DNA from: Lewinella sp. LCG006
Lineage (GTDB): Bacteria > Bacteroidota > Bacteroidia > Chitinophagales > Saprospiraceae
Assembly: GCF_040784935.1 (NCBI RefSeq)
Contig: NZ_CP160680.1
Span: 6,615,802 to 6,679,801 of the forward strand
Direction of reading: 5' to 3'
DNA: 64,000 bases
Shown: positions 26,052-34,956 of the stretch, one piece after another
Layout: every line of letters begins with the position of its first letter
Numbering within the stretch: the first letter of the stretch is position 1
Translations under genes and position numbers: made by a program
Notes under the pieces: generated by a model
The model's database searches: none
What the model was told of the DNA's origin: nothing
The model's input: only the letters and a program-made list of their open reading frames with translations

Positions 26052-26717
26052 ATGTTATCCTCCGTCCTGCAAAGCATCCAAGAAGAGCTGGCTCCTTACC
26101 AAGCCAAGCTAATTGCTGTTTCAAAAACCTACCCCAAAGAGATCCTTCTAGAAGCATATGAAGCTGGACAGCGAGAATTCGGCGAAAACCGCGTGCAAGA
26201 AGTCGTAGACAAGGCAGCCGCGCTACCAGAAGATATTAAATGGCACTTCATTGGCCACTTGCAAACAAATAAGGTAAAATATATCGCCCCCTTCGTACAC
26301 CTCATTCACGCGGTAGATAGCTTTAAACTATTGAAAGAAATAGACAATAGAGCCGCTGCTAACAACCGGGTTATTGATGTTTTGCTTCAATTTAAAATTG
26401 CGGAAGAGGACACAAAATATGGCTATGAAGCAGCCGAAATTTTCGAAATGTTGGACGAATTACCCTGGCAAGATCTAAAAAACACCCGTATCGTAGGGGT
26501 GATGGGTATGGCAACTTACACCGATGACCAAGAACAAGTTGCCCGCGAATTCCGCCAACTTCATACTTACTTCAAGCGCCTCAAGGATACCTATTTTAAA
26601 TACCAATCCTACTTCAAAGAAATCTCAATGGGAATGTCCGGTGACTATCCACTGGCGCTTGCAGAAGGCAGCACCATGGTTAGGATTGGCAGTAAAATTT
26701 TTGGAGAAAGGGATTAA
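26052..26717 (+). CDS. YggS-family PLP-homeostasis protein
   Basis: 221 residues, usual length. Signature segments: LIAVSKTYP with the PLP-binding lysine, GENRVQEVVDKA, WHFIGHLQTNKVKYIAPF and SMGMSGDYPLALAEGSTMVRIG. Members (YggS/PLPBP) bind pyridoxal phosphate on an alanine-racemase-like barrel and keep free PLP in balance. It is monocistronic and converges on the TfoX-N gene with a gap of 3 nt. Confidence 0.94.
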   Translation: MLSSVLQSIQEELAPYQAKLIAVSKTYPKEILLEAYEAGQREFGENRVQEVVDKAAALPEDIKWHFIGHLQTNKVKYIAPFVHLIHAVDSFKLLKEIDNRAAANNRVIDVLLQFKIAEEDTKYGYEAAEIFEMLDELPWQDLKNTRIVGVMGMATYTDDQEQVAREFRQLHTYFKRLKDTYFKYQSYFKEISMGMSGDYPLALAEGSTMVRIGSKIFGERD

Positions 26718-26720
26718 AAT

Positions 26721-27086
26721 CTATTTTTTTCGTTTTTTACTGGCCTGTGCTAACGGATTAAACCTCAGACAACTTTCTATCCAATAAATCAAATCTTCCT
26801 CCTGGTCAAATCCGTCAGGAGTCACAAAAACGTAGCCATTCATTGGGCGTCCCGTAAAATCCATGGGATGACAACCCTCTCGTTTTAATGCCTCTTCCGA
26901 AGCATCTGGGCCAATCCTGGCCATCAGTAGATCAGTTGCTTTGTTTTTATCATAATGGATACCGCAGCACATTTTCTCATCGACCATAAAACAGAGGCCG
27001 CCCATCATTTTTTTCTCTGCAAATGACGTGTTGTGATCTTTAAAAACTTGCCTGATACGGTCCGCCAAATACTCATCGTACGCCAT
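26721..27086 (-). CDS. TfoX N-terminal domain protein
   Basis: 121 residues covering one TfoX_N domain: a helical start DRIRQVFKDH, then the family core KKMMGGLCFMVDEKMCCGI, followed by LLMARIGPDASEEALKREG and PMDFTGRPMNGYVFV. TfoX/Sxy promotes competence in gamma-proteobacteria, but stand-alone N-domain proteins in other phyla have no known role. The last residues KKRKK are strongly basic. Confidence 0.88.
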   Translation of the reverse strand: MAYDEYLADRIRQVFKDHNTSFAEKKMMGGLCFMVDEKMCCGIHYDKNKATDLLMARIGPDASEEALKREGCHPMDFTGRPMNGYVFVTPDGFDQEEDLIYWIESCLRFNPLAQASKKRKK

Positions 27087-27207
27087 AAAAATTATTGTTA
27101 AACTTAAAATTCTTATTAAAAATTAATCCACAAAAGAAAAGAATAATATTATATTCAAGCCGCTTTTCACAACTATTTTTATCAACTATCTACAGAAAAA
27201 CCGAATT

Positions 27208-28740
27208 ATGATCCGTAACTATCTACTAGTTTGCTTATCACTCGCGCTGGTACTGGCCAGTTGCGCTAAAGAGCAAGGTGCCGATCAGGAAATCCAAATC
27301 GACACTCCTCAGCGTGTGAGCAAAGAAGACATTAATGCTTTTGTTCTCTCACAGCTCCACGAAAAAAATATTTTCAAATGGGAAACCATGGATAATGAGA
27401 TGCTTTGGAGCGCCATATCTCATGGCAACGACATTGCTTCCATTGGTTACCAGCCCGCAGGTTTTACCAACATCGAGGACCGAATCCACGAGATTGACAT
27501 CACCAAAGACGAATGGCGCAGTGTTCGTCAGGATATCATCGACTTGGTGGTCAGTGAAACCCAACGGTATTTCCCCGATGAGAACATCACTGCGGAGAAG
27601 CTCCTGATGGGTAAGCCTTTGGAGGAATTTCTACCCAATTTTTCCATACTCATCAAGCATCCTGCAATTGTGGCCACCCTTCGCGAACGAGCCGATGTGC
27701 GCTACGTTGAGCCAATGAACTACACCTACGAAGAAGTTGCTGACCGCAGCGACTCTGGCTGTGGTGTTAGTCCCGCAACCAATATTCCTACTGCCGATTA
27801 TACCACCACTTCCCCAGCGGCGAAAATTCCCTGGAATTTTTACCTGCTCAATATTCCTTCCGCCTGGAATACCAGTCAGGGTGATAACATCGGAGTTTGC
27901 CTTATTGATACGGGCACCTCTCCCAACCAACCAAAACTGGGCAGCGATTTTGCATCTGGTCAATCCACCAATCGCTACATTGCCCGTTATGGTACTTACG
28001 TGAGCTCCTGGTGGTGGTGGGCTTCTCCAGATGGGCCAGATGACGACTGTGGTCACGGCACACAGATGGCGGGTTTAATTGCTGGTCCCCGAAGCTCAGG
28101 TGGTTCTACAGTTGGAGCAGCCTATAAAGCCAATTTGATTTCTTACCGCGGCACTGGAGACGTAGTTATCAATAGCTCTAATGAAAAAGAAGGCGTTAGA
28201 GATGCCTTGGTCGCAGCGGGTAATCGCAGTGATGTAAAAATCATCAGCATGTCTATCGGTGATGTTTTCTACAGCAGTACCGTTGCTGACGGCATCTTTT
28301 TCGCCTACAACAAAGGCAAACTGATCTTCGCTGCTGCGGGAACGTCCTTGAGTTGGACCAGCTGGTGGGGTGTTATCTTCCCAGCGAACATGTCGCAAAC
28401 GGTTGCGGTAACAGGTGTGAAAGAAGGCTACCCACTAGAGCGTTGCAACACCTGCCATGATGGTGCTGAAGTAGACTTTATCGTCCCCATGCAACGTCGT
28501 AATGACAATAGCAGAACTTCCCTGACACTGGCGATGAGTGGCAACACTCCTGCTTACGTAGGAGGCTCAAGTGCTGCTACAGCCACCACAGCAGGCATTG
28601 CGGCCATGGTTTGGGCGACCAGCCCCTCTTCTTCCAGAACTACCATTCTGAATCGGTTGAAGAATGCCGCCTCTATTTATCCAAGCCGAGATGGTAATTT
28701 CGGTTGGGGGATAATTGATGCACAACAAGCCGTAAATTAA
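27208..28740 (+). CDS. Subtilisin-like (S8) serine peptidase lipoprotein
   Basis: 510 residues. The lipobox VLASC gives a lipidated Cys near residue 19. An N-terminal region of about 200 residues probably acts as a propeptide. Catalytic triad: D234 in VCLIDTGTS, H283 in CGHGTQMAGLIAG, and Ser455 in GGSSAATATTAGIAAM, where GSSAATA replaces the usual GTSMATP. A CxxCH sequence (Cys413, Cys416, His417 in RCNTCHDG) lies just before the Ser region. The substrate is unknown. It is monocistronic with a terminator. Confidence 0.88.
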   Translation: MIRNYLLVCLSLALVLASCAKEQGADQEIQIDTPQRVSKEDINAFVLSQLHEKNIFKWETMDNEMLWSAISHGNDIASIGYQPAGFTNIEDRIHEIDITKDEWRSVRQDIIDLVVSETQRYFPDENITAEKLLMGKPLEEFLPNFSILIKHPAIVATLRERADVRYVEPMNYTYEEVADRSDSGCGVSPATNIPTADYTTTSPAAKIPWNFYLLNIPSAWNTSQGDNIGVCLIDTGTSPNQPKLGSDFASGQSTNRYIARYGTYVSSWWWWASPDGPDDDCGHGTQMAGLIAGPRSSGGSTVGAAYKANLISYRGTGDVVINSSNEKEGVRDALVAAGNRSDVKIISMSIGDVFYSSTVADGIFFAYNKGKLIFAAAGTSLSWTSWWGVIFPANMSQTVAVTGVKEGYPLERCNTCHDGAEVDFIVPMQRRNDNSRTSLTLAMSGNTPAYVGGSSAATATTAGIAAMVWATSPSSSRTTILNRLKNAASIYPSRDGNFGWGIIDAQQAVN

Positions 28741-28756
28741 AAAAACACGCAACGAG

Positions 28757-28796
28757 AAGAGGGTAAAGGGATGGTCATCCCTCTACCCTCTTTTTT
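28757..28796 (+). terminator. Terminator after the subtilase gene
   Basis: AGAGGGTAAAGGGATG pairs with the following CATCCCTCTACCCTCT around a two-base loop (one imperfect position), and a T6 run follows. Confidence 0.88.
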
Positions 28797-28828
28797 ATTG
28801 GCAGCAATTATCTTGATAACCTTTTAAA

Positions 28829-30460
28829 CTAGGCTTCTTCCAAGAAAGGATAGCGATAGTCGGTTGGCGTAACAAAATTTTCTTTGATGGTCCGTGGGCT
28901 GATCCAACGGTAAAGGTTCAATACAGAACCAGCTTTATCATTGGTTCCAGAACCACGCGCACCACCAAAGGGCTGCTGCCCAACAACTGCTCCGGTAGGC
29001 TTATCGTTGATATAAAAATTACCCGCCGCATTGCTCAATTTGTCCGTAACGTAATTGATCACGGAACGCTCGCGAGCAAAAATTGATCCCGTTAATGCAT
29101 AAGGTGAGGTGCTATCCACCTGGTCGAGCATGGTATCAAATTCGGCATCTGGATAAACATAAATGGTTAGTACAGGGCCAAAAATCTCCTCTTCCATGGT
29201 ACGATAATGAGGATCTTTTACCACAATTACGGTGGGTTCTACAAAGTATCCTTCTGACTTGTCGCAGTTGCCACCAGCGATGATCTCTACACCTTCGTCT
29301 TTTTTGGCTTGCGCCAGGTAACCGCTGATCTTATCGAAAGAACGCTCGTCGATTACCGCATTGATGAAATTGGAAAAATCTTCAACACTACCCATTTTGA
29401 AAGTAGCCATATCTGCAACCAATTTTTCCTTCACCGCAGGCCACAAACTTTGTGGAATATAAGCACGAGAGGCCGCAGAACATTTCTGCCCCTGGTATTC
29501 AAACGCACCCCGTGCGAGAGCCACAGCGACCTGAGTGGCATCAGCCGATGGATGAGCAACGACAAAATCCTTGCCACCTGTTTCCCCTACAATACGGGGA
29601 TAAGAACGGTACTTACTGATATTTTTACCAATCAAGCCCCATAGTGCCTGAAATACTTTGGTACTGCCTGTAAAGTGTAAACCGGCAAAATCAGCGTGAG
29701 AAAAGACAATATCCCCAGCCATGGGGCCATCAGTGTAAATCAGGTTAATCACTCCCGCTGGTAAGCCGGCCTCATGGAAGATTTCCATGACCAGCTTCGC
29801 CGCAAAAATTTGAGTTTCAGCAGGTTTCCAGACCACTACGTTGCCCATCATGGCAGGAGCAGCCGGCAAGTTACCCGCAATAGCCGTAAAATTAAAAGGA
29901 GTAATCGCGAAGACAAAGCCTTCCAACGGACGGTATTCCATACGGTTCCATACCGTAGGTGAGCTATTTGGCTGCTGCTGATAGATTTCCGTCATGTATT
30001 GCACATTGAAACGAAGGAAATCGGCTAACTCTGCCACGCAATCAATCTCGGCTTGGTACACATTTTTACTTTGCCCCAACATGGTGGCAGCATTCATGCG
30101 CGCCCGGTAAGGGCCACTGATCAGATCGGCAGCTTTCAAAAACACTGCAGCACGGTCTTGCCAAGGCATTCTCTCCCAAGCCGCCTGGGCACCCAATGCT
30201 GCATCTATTGCTGCATGGACATGGCTGGAGTCTCCTTTAGAAAAATGAGCTAAAACGTGCTTTTTTTCGTGCGGTGGATGGATTGCAACCTTGTTGCTGG
30301 TAGACACCCATGCTCCGTTGATATACATGGGTAAATCGTGTGCTTCTTTCTTATAAGCTGCCAATGCTGCTTTTAAAGCCTTACGTTCTGGAGAGCCAGA
30401 TCGATAGTTGAGTATAGGTTCATTGCTTGGTTGGGGTACCTGATAGAATGCGTTAGCCAT
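28829..30460 (-). CDS. pruA: L-glutamate gamma-semialdehyde (1-pyrroline-5-carboxylate) dehydrogenase
   Basis: 543 residues from ATG 30460 (MANAFYQVPQPSNEPILNYR), the classical length of the monofunctional enzyme; the upstream open frame is not family-like. The catalytic Cys is in FEYQGQKCSAASRAYIP, the general base Glu in VGETGGKDFVVAHPSAD, and the NAD-binding AITPFNFTAIAGNLP is present. It oxidises glutamate semialdehyde to glutamate in proline catabolism. No proline dehydrogenase gene is adjacent. Confidence 0.94.
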   Translation of the reverse strand: MANAFYQVPQPSNEPILNYRSGSPERKALKAALAAYKKEAHDLPMYINGAWVSTSNKVAIHPPHEKKHVLAHFSKGDSSHVHAAIDAALGAQAAWERMPWQDRAAVFLKAADLISGPYRARMNAATMLGQSKNVYQAEIDCVAELADFLRFNVQYMTEIYQQQPNSSPTVWNRMEYRPLEGFVFAITPFNFTAIAGNLPAAPAMMGNVVVWKPAETQIFAAKLVMEIFHEAGLPAGVINLIYTDGPMAGDIVFSHADFAGLHFTGSTKVFQALWGLIGKNISKYRSYPRIVGETGGKDFVVAHPSADATQVAVALARGAFEYQGQKCSAASRAYIPQSLWPAVKEKLVADMATFKMGSVEDFSNFINAVIDERSFDKISGYLAQAKKDEGVEIIAGGNCDKSEGYFVEPTVIVVKDPHYRTMEEEIFGPVLTIYVYPDAEFDTMLDQVDSTSPYALTGSIFARERSVINYVTDKLSNAAGNFYINDKPTGAVVGQQPFGGARGSGTNDKAGSVLNLYRWISPRTIKENFVTPTDYRYPFLEEA

Positions 30461-30550
30461 ATTCTGGAAATTGGTTAGATTTTTTATTAGTGCAAACATA
30501 CTTACTACCAAGGGAACACCCAAATAAGCAAGATCGTTGCCCACAAGGAA

Positions 30551-31276
30551 TTAAGGATTGGTCGGTTTTAGTTTTTTCAACGCTACCATTGCCTGAATGT
30601 AGCGTTTGGCCAGTGGCAGTATCTTTACTTTGCTACTACTCACATCATCGGTCCACTTTACCGGAAGCTCACAAATACTCTTGCCTTGCCACTCTGCTAC
30701 GGTAAGCAATTCGGTACTAAAAAACCAACCATCGTTCTGTGCTCCTCCTTGCATCAAATCCTCCAGAATGGAGCGGTGCAAGAATTTAAAGCCACACATG
30801 CCATCCGAAAACCCTACTCCCAAATATGTTTTTAAAAGGAAATTAAACACCCGCGAAGCCACTTCCCTTTTCAGTGGACGATGGATGACTTCCGCATCAG
30901 GATGCAGGCGGGAACCGTAGACCAAATCACAGCCTTGTTCTACGAGTGCTTCGTATGCTTCCAGGAAATGTTGAAGGTCGGTAGCCAAGTCAAGGTCCAT
31001 ATAACCGACGATATCAGCTTTCGATTGCTTCCAGGAGGTTTTTAATGCTAAACCTACACCACGGCGAGGTACGCTTACCCAATGTACGGCAGCATATTGC
31101 TCACTTAGCTGCTGAGCTAGTGCCCTGGTATTGTCTTCAGAACCATTGTCGGCAATGACAATTTTCCACTGCCCTGGTGTTGTAAACTGATCTTTTAAGA
31201 AGGCGTGCAAAACACCAACTTGCTGCACCAATGTGGCCTCTTCGTTTAGAACAGGGATCGTAATATCGAAAGTCAT
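30551..31276 (-). CDS. GT2 glycosyltransferase, dolichyl-phosphate glucosyltransferase-like
   Basis: 241 residues forming one GT-A domain: ITIPVLNEEATL, IVIADNGSEDNTRALAQQL, and GYMDLDLATDLQHFLEAY with the DxD metal site. GVGFSDGMCGFKFL and DGWFFSTELLTVAEW are typical of the DPM1/ALG5-like branch that glycosylates polyprenyl phosphate from a nucleotide sugar. No membrane helices are seen. The gene lies 90 nt upstream of pruA on the same strand; a functional link is not obvious. Confidence 0.85.
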   Translation of the reverse strand: MTFDITIPVLNEEATLVQQVGVLHAFLKDQFTTPGQWKIVIADNGSEDNTRALAQQLSEQYAAVHWVSVPRRGVGLALKTSWKQSKADIVGYMDLDLATDLQHFLEAYEALVEQGCDLVYGSRLHPDAEVIHRPLKREVASRVFNFLLKTYLGVGFSDGMCGFKFLHRSILEDLMQGGAQNDGWFFSTELLTVAEWQGKSICELPVKWTDDVSSSKVKILPLAKRYIQAMVALKKLKPTNP

Positions 31277-31416
31277 TCCAATAGCTTTAAGCGCGAAGAT
31301 AGAGCAGGTTTAGGATATTTTGGGATACTTTTGTTTACTTTGTAGAAATTCTGACCAGCTTTATCGAAGATTCGTAACAATCCAGTGAATAAAGCTATTA
31401 TTAGAGGTAAGAAACT

Positions 31417-32076
31417 ATGCTAAAAAATCTGAAATCAATATTTATTGTGGAGGAAGATGTGCCCGCAAAAAGCAAGGCGCCTTCCCCTACTTCCGCTACC
31501 CCGGCAAAAGAGCAGGCACCAACAGCGGCCAGTAGTACCCCACCCACTAGTCGTAGTGGTAAGGTGACTCAAAAATTCACCGACATTCTCCTTTCAGCAA
31601 TGGACAATGCCGACCTGGAAGGATTTGATTACCTGGAATATAAAAAATCACTTCAGTCGCTCCAGAAGATGAACATGGAAGAACGCACGGCCTACCAGTC
31701 TGCTTTCGCAATGGCTCAAACCATGGGTGCAACACCACAACACCTGGTCAGTACTGCCCAACACTACCTTAAAGCACTTCAAGAAGAAGAGCAAAAGTTT
31801 GGCAAGGCCCTCCTCAACCAACAGGAAAGCAGGATTGGAGCCAAGCGGCAAGAACAACAAACGCTAGCAGATACGATCAAGGACAAAGAAGCCCAAATCA
31901 AAAAGTTGCAAGCAGAAATTCAGGAACATCAGCAAAAATTGGGTAAATTGGACGGTGAGATTAAACAGGCCGATTTATCAATCGCTAATACTAAAAATGA
32001 CTTCTTTGCATCCTATCAAAACCTGACCAATCAGATTCAGGAGGATATCAACAAAATGCAAGAGTACTTAAAATAA
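31417..32076 (+). CDS. Coiled-coil protein of unknown function (first gene of a three-gene module)
   Basis: 219 residues, no signal peptide or membrane segment. It begins MLKNLKSIFIVEEDV, then a Pro/Thr/Ala/Ser-rich linker (about 17-50), a globular helical part (KFTDILLSAMDNADLEGFDY, about 52-120) and a long charged coiled coil (about 120-200: KDKEAQIKKLQAEIQEHQQK). I do not recognise a family. It precedes the membrane coiled-coil gene by 44 nt on the same strand. Together with the solute-binding/OmpA protein it may form an envelope-associated assembly (inference). Confidence 0.8.
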   Translation: MLKNLKSIFIVEEDVPAKSKAPSPTSATPAKEQAPTAASSTPPTSRSGKVTQKFTDILLSAMDNADLEGFDYLEYKKSLQSLQKMNMEERTAYQSAFAMAQTMGATPQHLVSTAQHYLKALQEEEQKFGKALLNQQESRIGAKRQEQQTLADTIKDKEAQIKKLQAEIQEHQQKLGKLDGEIKQADLSIANTKNDFFASYQNLTNQIQEDINKMQEYLK

Positions 32077-32120
32077 TCTGACATACAATAGTCAGCGCAT
32101 CAAAATCATCACGGTATTAA

Positions 32121-33140
32121 ATGGATAAGACACAGTTAAAATCAAAATCATTCTGGCAACGTCCTGAGGGAGTTACCGGACTCATTTTCCTGGCAGCATT
32201 AGTAGCTGGTGGAGCTTACTTATTAACCACCATCAACTGGGCAGCTATTTTTGCCAACACCCTGGCATTGGCTGGCACACTGGGCATTTTAGGGATCATC
32301 GTCTACATGGTATTAGACCCAAAAATGAGGGCCTTAGTCAGCTTTGGCTACAAAAGTATCATGCGTTGGATTACGGGTATTTTTGTGCGCGTTGACCCCA
32401 TCGGCATCCTCAAATCTTACGTTGATGAGCTACAGGGCAACCTGCGTAAAATGAACAAGCAGATCAGCCAGCTCAGAGCCCAAATGCACAAACTCAAGGA
32501 AATCATCGTCAATAATCAACGTGAAATCCAGAGCAATCTGCAACTCGCCAGCAAAGCCAAAGAAACCCAGAAGACCAATGTGATGATTCTGAAATCACGT
32601 CGAGCTGGCCGCCTGAAGGAGTCTAACCTCAAGTTGGAAGACCTCTATAAGCGGATGGAAGTGCTGTACCGCGTACTCACCAAGATGTACGAAAACAGCC
32701 AAATCCTAGCCGAAGACATCAAGGATCAGGTAGCCGTGAAAGAGCAAGAGCGCAAAGCTATCCATGCTTCGCACTCCGCCATGAATTCCGCGATGAGCAT
32801 TATTTCTGGCGATCCTGATAAGCGTGCTATGTTCGACATGGCTATGGAAGCCGTAACCGAGGATGTTGCCAATAAAGTTGGAGAAATGGAACGCTTCATG
32901 GAAGTGTCGGCCAACTTTATGAACTCCATCGACCTTCAGCAGGGCGTCTTCGAAGAAGATGGCTTAAATATGCTGGAAAAATGGGAAAAGGAAAGCACCT
33001 CTTTCATTCTGGGTGAGGAAAAATCAACCCTCCTATTGGAAGCAGAAGACGACAGCAACATACTGGATCTCAATGCACCAGTTGTAGAAAAAGTACGTGC
33101 AAGCAATCACCGGAATCAATACGACAACTTTTTTGAGTGA
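32121..33140 (+). CDS. Membrane-anchored coiled-coil protein (second gene of the module)
   Basis: 339 residues. Two hydrophobic segments near the N-terminus (about 17-35, GLIFLAALVAGGAYLLTTI, and about 43-65, LALAGTLGILGIIVYMVL) are followed by a long helical cytoplasmic part with coiled coils (for example YVDELQGNLRKMNKQISQLR and LKEIIVNNQREIQSNLQLAS). The tail is acidic. The arrangement of a membrane hairpin plus a long alpha-helical rod recalls PspA/bactofilin-style membrane scaffolds in architecture only; I see no clear homology. It is co-directional with the genes on both sides, with gaps of 44 and 86 nt. Confidence 0.8.
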   Translation: MDKTQLKSKSFWQRPEGVTGLIFLAALVAGGAYLLTTINWAAIFANTLALAGTLGILGIIVYMVLDPKMRALVSFGYKSIMRWITGIFVRVDPIGILKSYVDELQGNLRKMNKQISQLRAQMHKLKEIIVNNQREIQSNLQLASKAKETQKTNVMILKSRRAGRLKESNLKLEDLYKRMEVLYRVLTKMYENSQILAEDIKDQVAVKEQERKAIHASHSAMNSAMSIISGDPDKRAMFDMAMEAVTEDVANKVGEMERFMEVSANFMNSIDLQQGVFEEDGLNMLEKWEKESTSFILGEEKSTLLLEAEDDSNILDLNAPVVEKVRASNHRNQYDNFFE

Positions 33141-33226
33141 CCCAAAGCCCTCGAACAGGTCTGAATATTGCATTTTTCCAGGCCTCTACCTTTGGATCAT
33201 TTCTTCATAAACACCATCAAAGTTCA

Positions 33227-34774
33227 ATGGCTAAACTAACCACGTTTTCGAAATTACTTATCGTTTTCCTAGTTGTAGCAGGTGCCTTTTTTGGCATCCA
33301 ATATGCTACCAATTCCGGTTTAATCGGCGGTGGAGACGATCAAAATAACACCTCCAGTTCAACATCTGGCAAAACGGGAAACCGTTCTGGTGACGGCGAC
33401 CCGATCAGAATCGGTATTGTAACCTGGGGTGGCTACGCTGGTGGTCAATATTTCAATGAAGGATTCGCAGCCAGTGAGGCTTCTCGGTTCTCGAAAGAAT
33501 ACGGGATTGACGTAGAATTCGTCCTTAACGACGATTTCGACGCTTCCCTCAATGCCTGGAAAGCGGGTGATCTTGACCTTCATTGGTACACGATTGATGC
33601 CTTTCCAACGATTCTTCCCGGCTTAGAAGCTTTCGATCCGGTCGCTTTATTCCAGGCCGACTGGTCGCGGGGTGGTGATGCTATCATCGTCCGACGCGGT
33701 ATCCGTTCGGTTGCTGACCTCAAGGGCAAAAAAATTGCCGTTGCAGAACTTACGCCGTCTCACTCCTTCCTCATTTGGTTACTAGATGCGGGTGGTTTGA
33801 GTATTAATGATGTAGAGATTGTTAGACAAGCTTCGGCCATTGACGCTGCTGCTGCATTCAAAAGCCAGCAGGTGGATGCCGCCGTTGTATGGAGTCCCGA
33901 TGATGAATTGGCCACTCGGGCAGTACCCGGTTCCAGAGTTTTGGAAAGCACGCGTTCTGCTTCTAACATCATTGCCGATTTCTTCTTTGCGAAACGTGAA
34001 TACGTTAATGCTAATCGCGACAAGCTTCAAAAACTCTACGAAGGTTGGATGCGTGGTGCAGCAGAGATCAATGCTTCAGCTGACGCTAAGACTAAAGCAG
34101 GTAAGATTCTCGCCGAAGGCCTGGGCATACCCGAGCCGGATGCGATTGCTGCAATCGATAATGTTCGTTTGGCGACCCACGGTGACAACCGCAACTTTTT
34201 TGGCTTGAACACAGACTTCCAGGGAGTAGATGGCAATGCCCTCTATTTGCGGATGACCAACGAGTACCAAAAACTGGGTGTCATAGATGGGAAAGTGCCC
34301 AACTGGCGCCAAATCAGTATGCCTACGCTCATTCAGCGTACAGAACTAAGCGGTCCTAATGACGCTGCAGAAGCCAGCAAAACTTTCACCAAAGTAGAAG
34401 CTACAGAAGCCAAAGAGCTAGAAGCTATTGCTTCTAAACCCGTCAGTATCAACTTCCGAACGGGAGAGCACGTTTTGGATGAAAACGCCAAATACATCAT
34501 TGATCGGGAATTTGTAGAAATTGCGAAAGCATTTGCTAACGCCCGTATCAGGATTGAAGGAAATACCGATGATGTCGGCTCTCGTACGAGCAATATCAAG
34601 TTATCCGAATTGCGCGCCCAATCGGTAGCCAACTACCTCATCAAGGAACACAACATGTCCCCTAACCGTCTGATCATTGTAGGCAACGGCCCCGACAAGC
34701 CGCTTGCCAGTAACAATACAGAAGACGGTAAAGCCAAGAACCGACGGACCGACTTCCAGCTCGTACGCGAGTAA
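33227..34774 (+). CDS. ABC-type solute-binding domain fused to OmpA peptidoglycan-binding domain
   Basis: 515 residues from ATG 33227 (MAKLTTFSKLLIVFLVVAGA). A membrane anchor (about 9-28) is followed by a Gly/Ser/Thr-rich linker. Next is a type II periplasmic binding domain (about 55-390): IRIGIVTWGGYAGGQYF, GDLDLHWYTIDAFPTILPG, VADLKGKKIAVAELTPSHS and VDAAVVWSPDDELATRA, like NMT1/taurine-type receptors. An OmpA C-terminal domain ends the protein (about 410-515): ISINFRTGEHVLDENAKYII, IEGNTDDVGS and NRRTDFQL. It is thus tied to both membrane and cell wall while able to bind a small ligand. No permease or ATPase genes are near. A strong terminator follows. Confidence 0.88.
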   Translation: MAKLTTFSKLLIVFLVVAGAFFGIQYATNSGLIGGGDDQNNTSSSTSGKTGNRSGDGDPIRIGIVTWGGYAGGQYFNEGFAASEASRFSKEYGIDVEFVLNDDFDASLNAWKAGDLDLHWYTIDAFPTILPGLEAFDPVALFQADWSRGGDAIIVRRGIRSVADLKGKKIAVAELTPSHSFLIWLLDAGGLSINDVEIVRQASAIDAAAAFKSQQVDAAVVWSPDDELATRAVPGSRVLESTRSASNIIADFFFAKREYVNANRDKLQKLYEGWMRGAAEINASADAKTKAGKILAEGLGIPEPDAIAAIDNVRLATHGDNRNFFGLNTDFQGVDGNALYLRMTNEYQKLGVIDGKVPNWRQISMPTLIQRTELSGPNDAAEASKTFTKVEATEAKELEAIASKPVSINFRTGEHVLDENAKYIIDREFVEIAKAFANARIRIEGNTDDVGSRTSNIKLSELRAQSVANYLIKEHNMSPNRLIIVGNGPDKPLASNNTEDGKAKNRRTDFQLVRE

Positions 34775-34799
34775 GGAATCCTCCTGTTTAACATAAATG

Positions 34800-34838
34800 A
34801 TAGAACACGCCTGCCTGCTGTAGGCGTGTTCTATTATT
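34800..34838 (+). terminator. Terminator after the solute-binding/OmpA gene
   Basis: A 13-bp perfect stem, ATAGAACACGCCT (34800-34812) with AGGCGTGTTCTAT (34822-34834), is followed by TATT. Confidence 0.85.
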
Positions 34839-34956
34839 GCTGATGGTTATACCATTATTTCTGCCCTCCTGCTTTGTTTTTTCACGCCTCTATTTCTGTT
34901 TCATACAATACCCCTCCTCCACTATCCGTTTAGCCCCCAAAGCTAACTATCCAACG

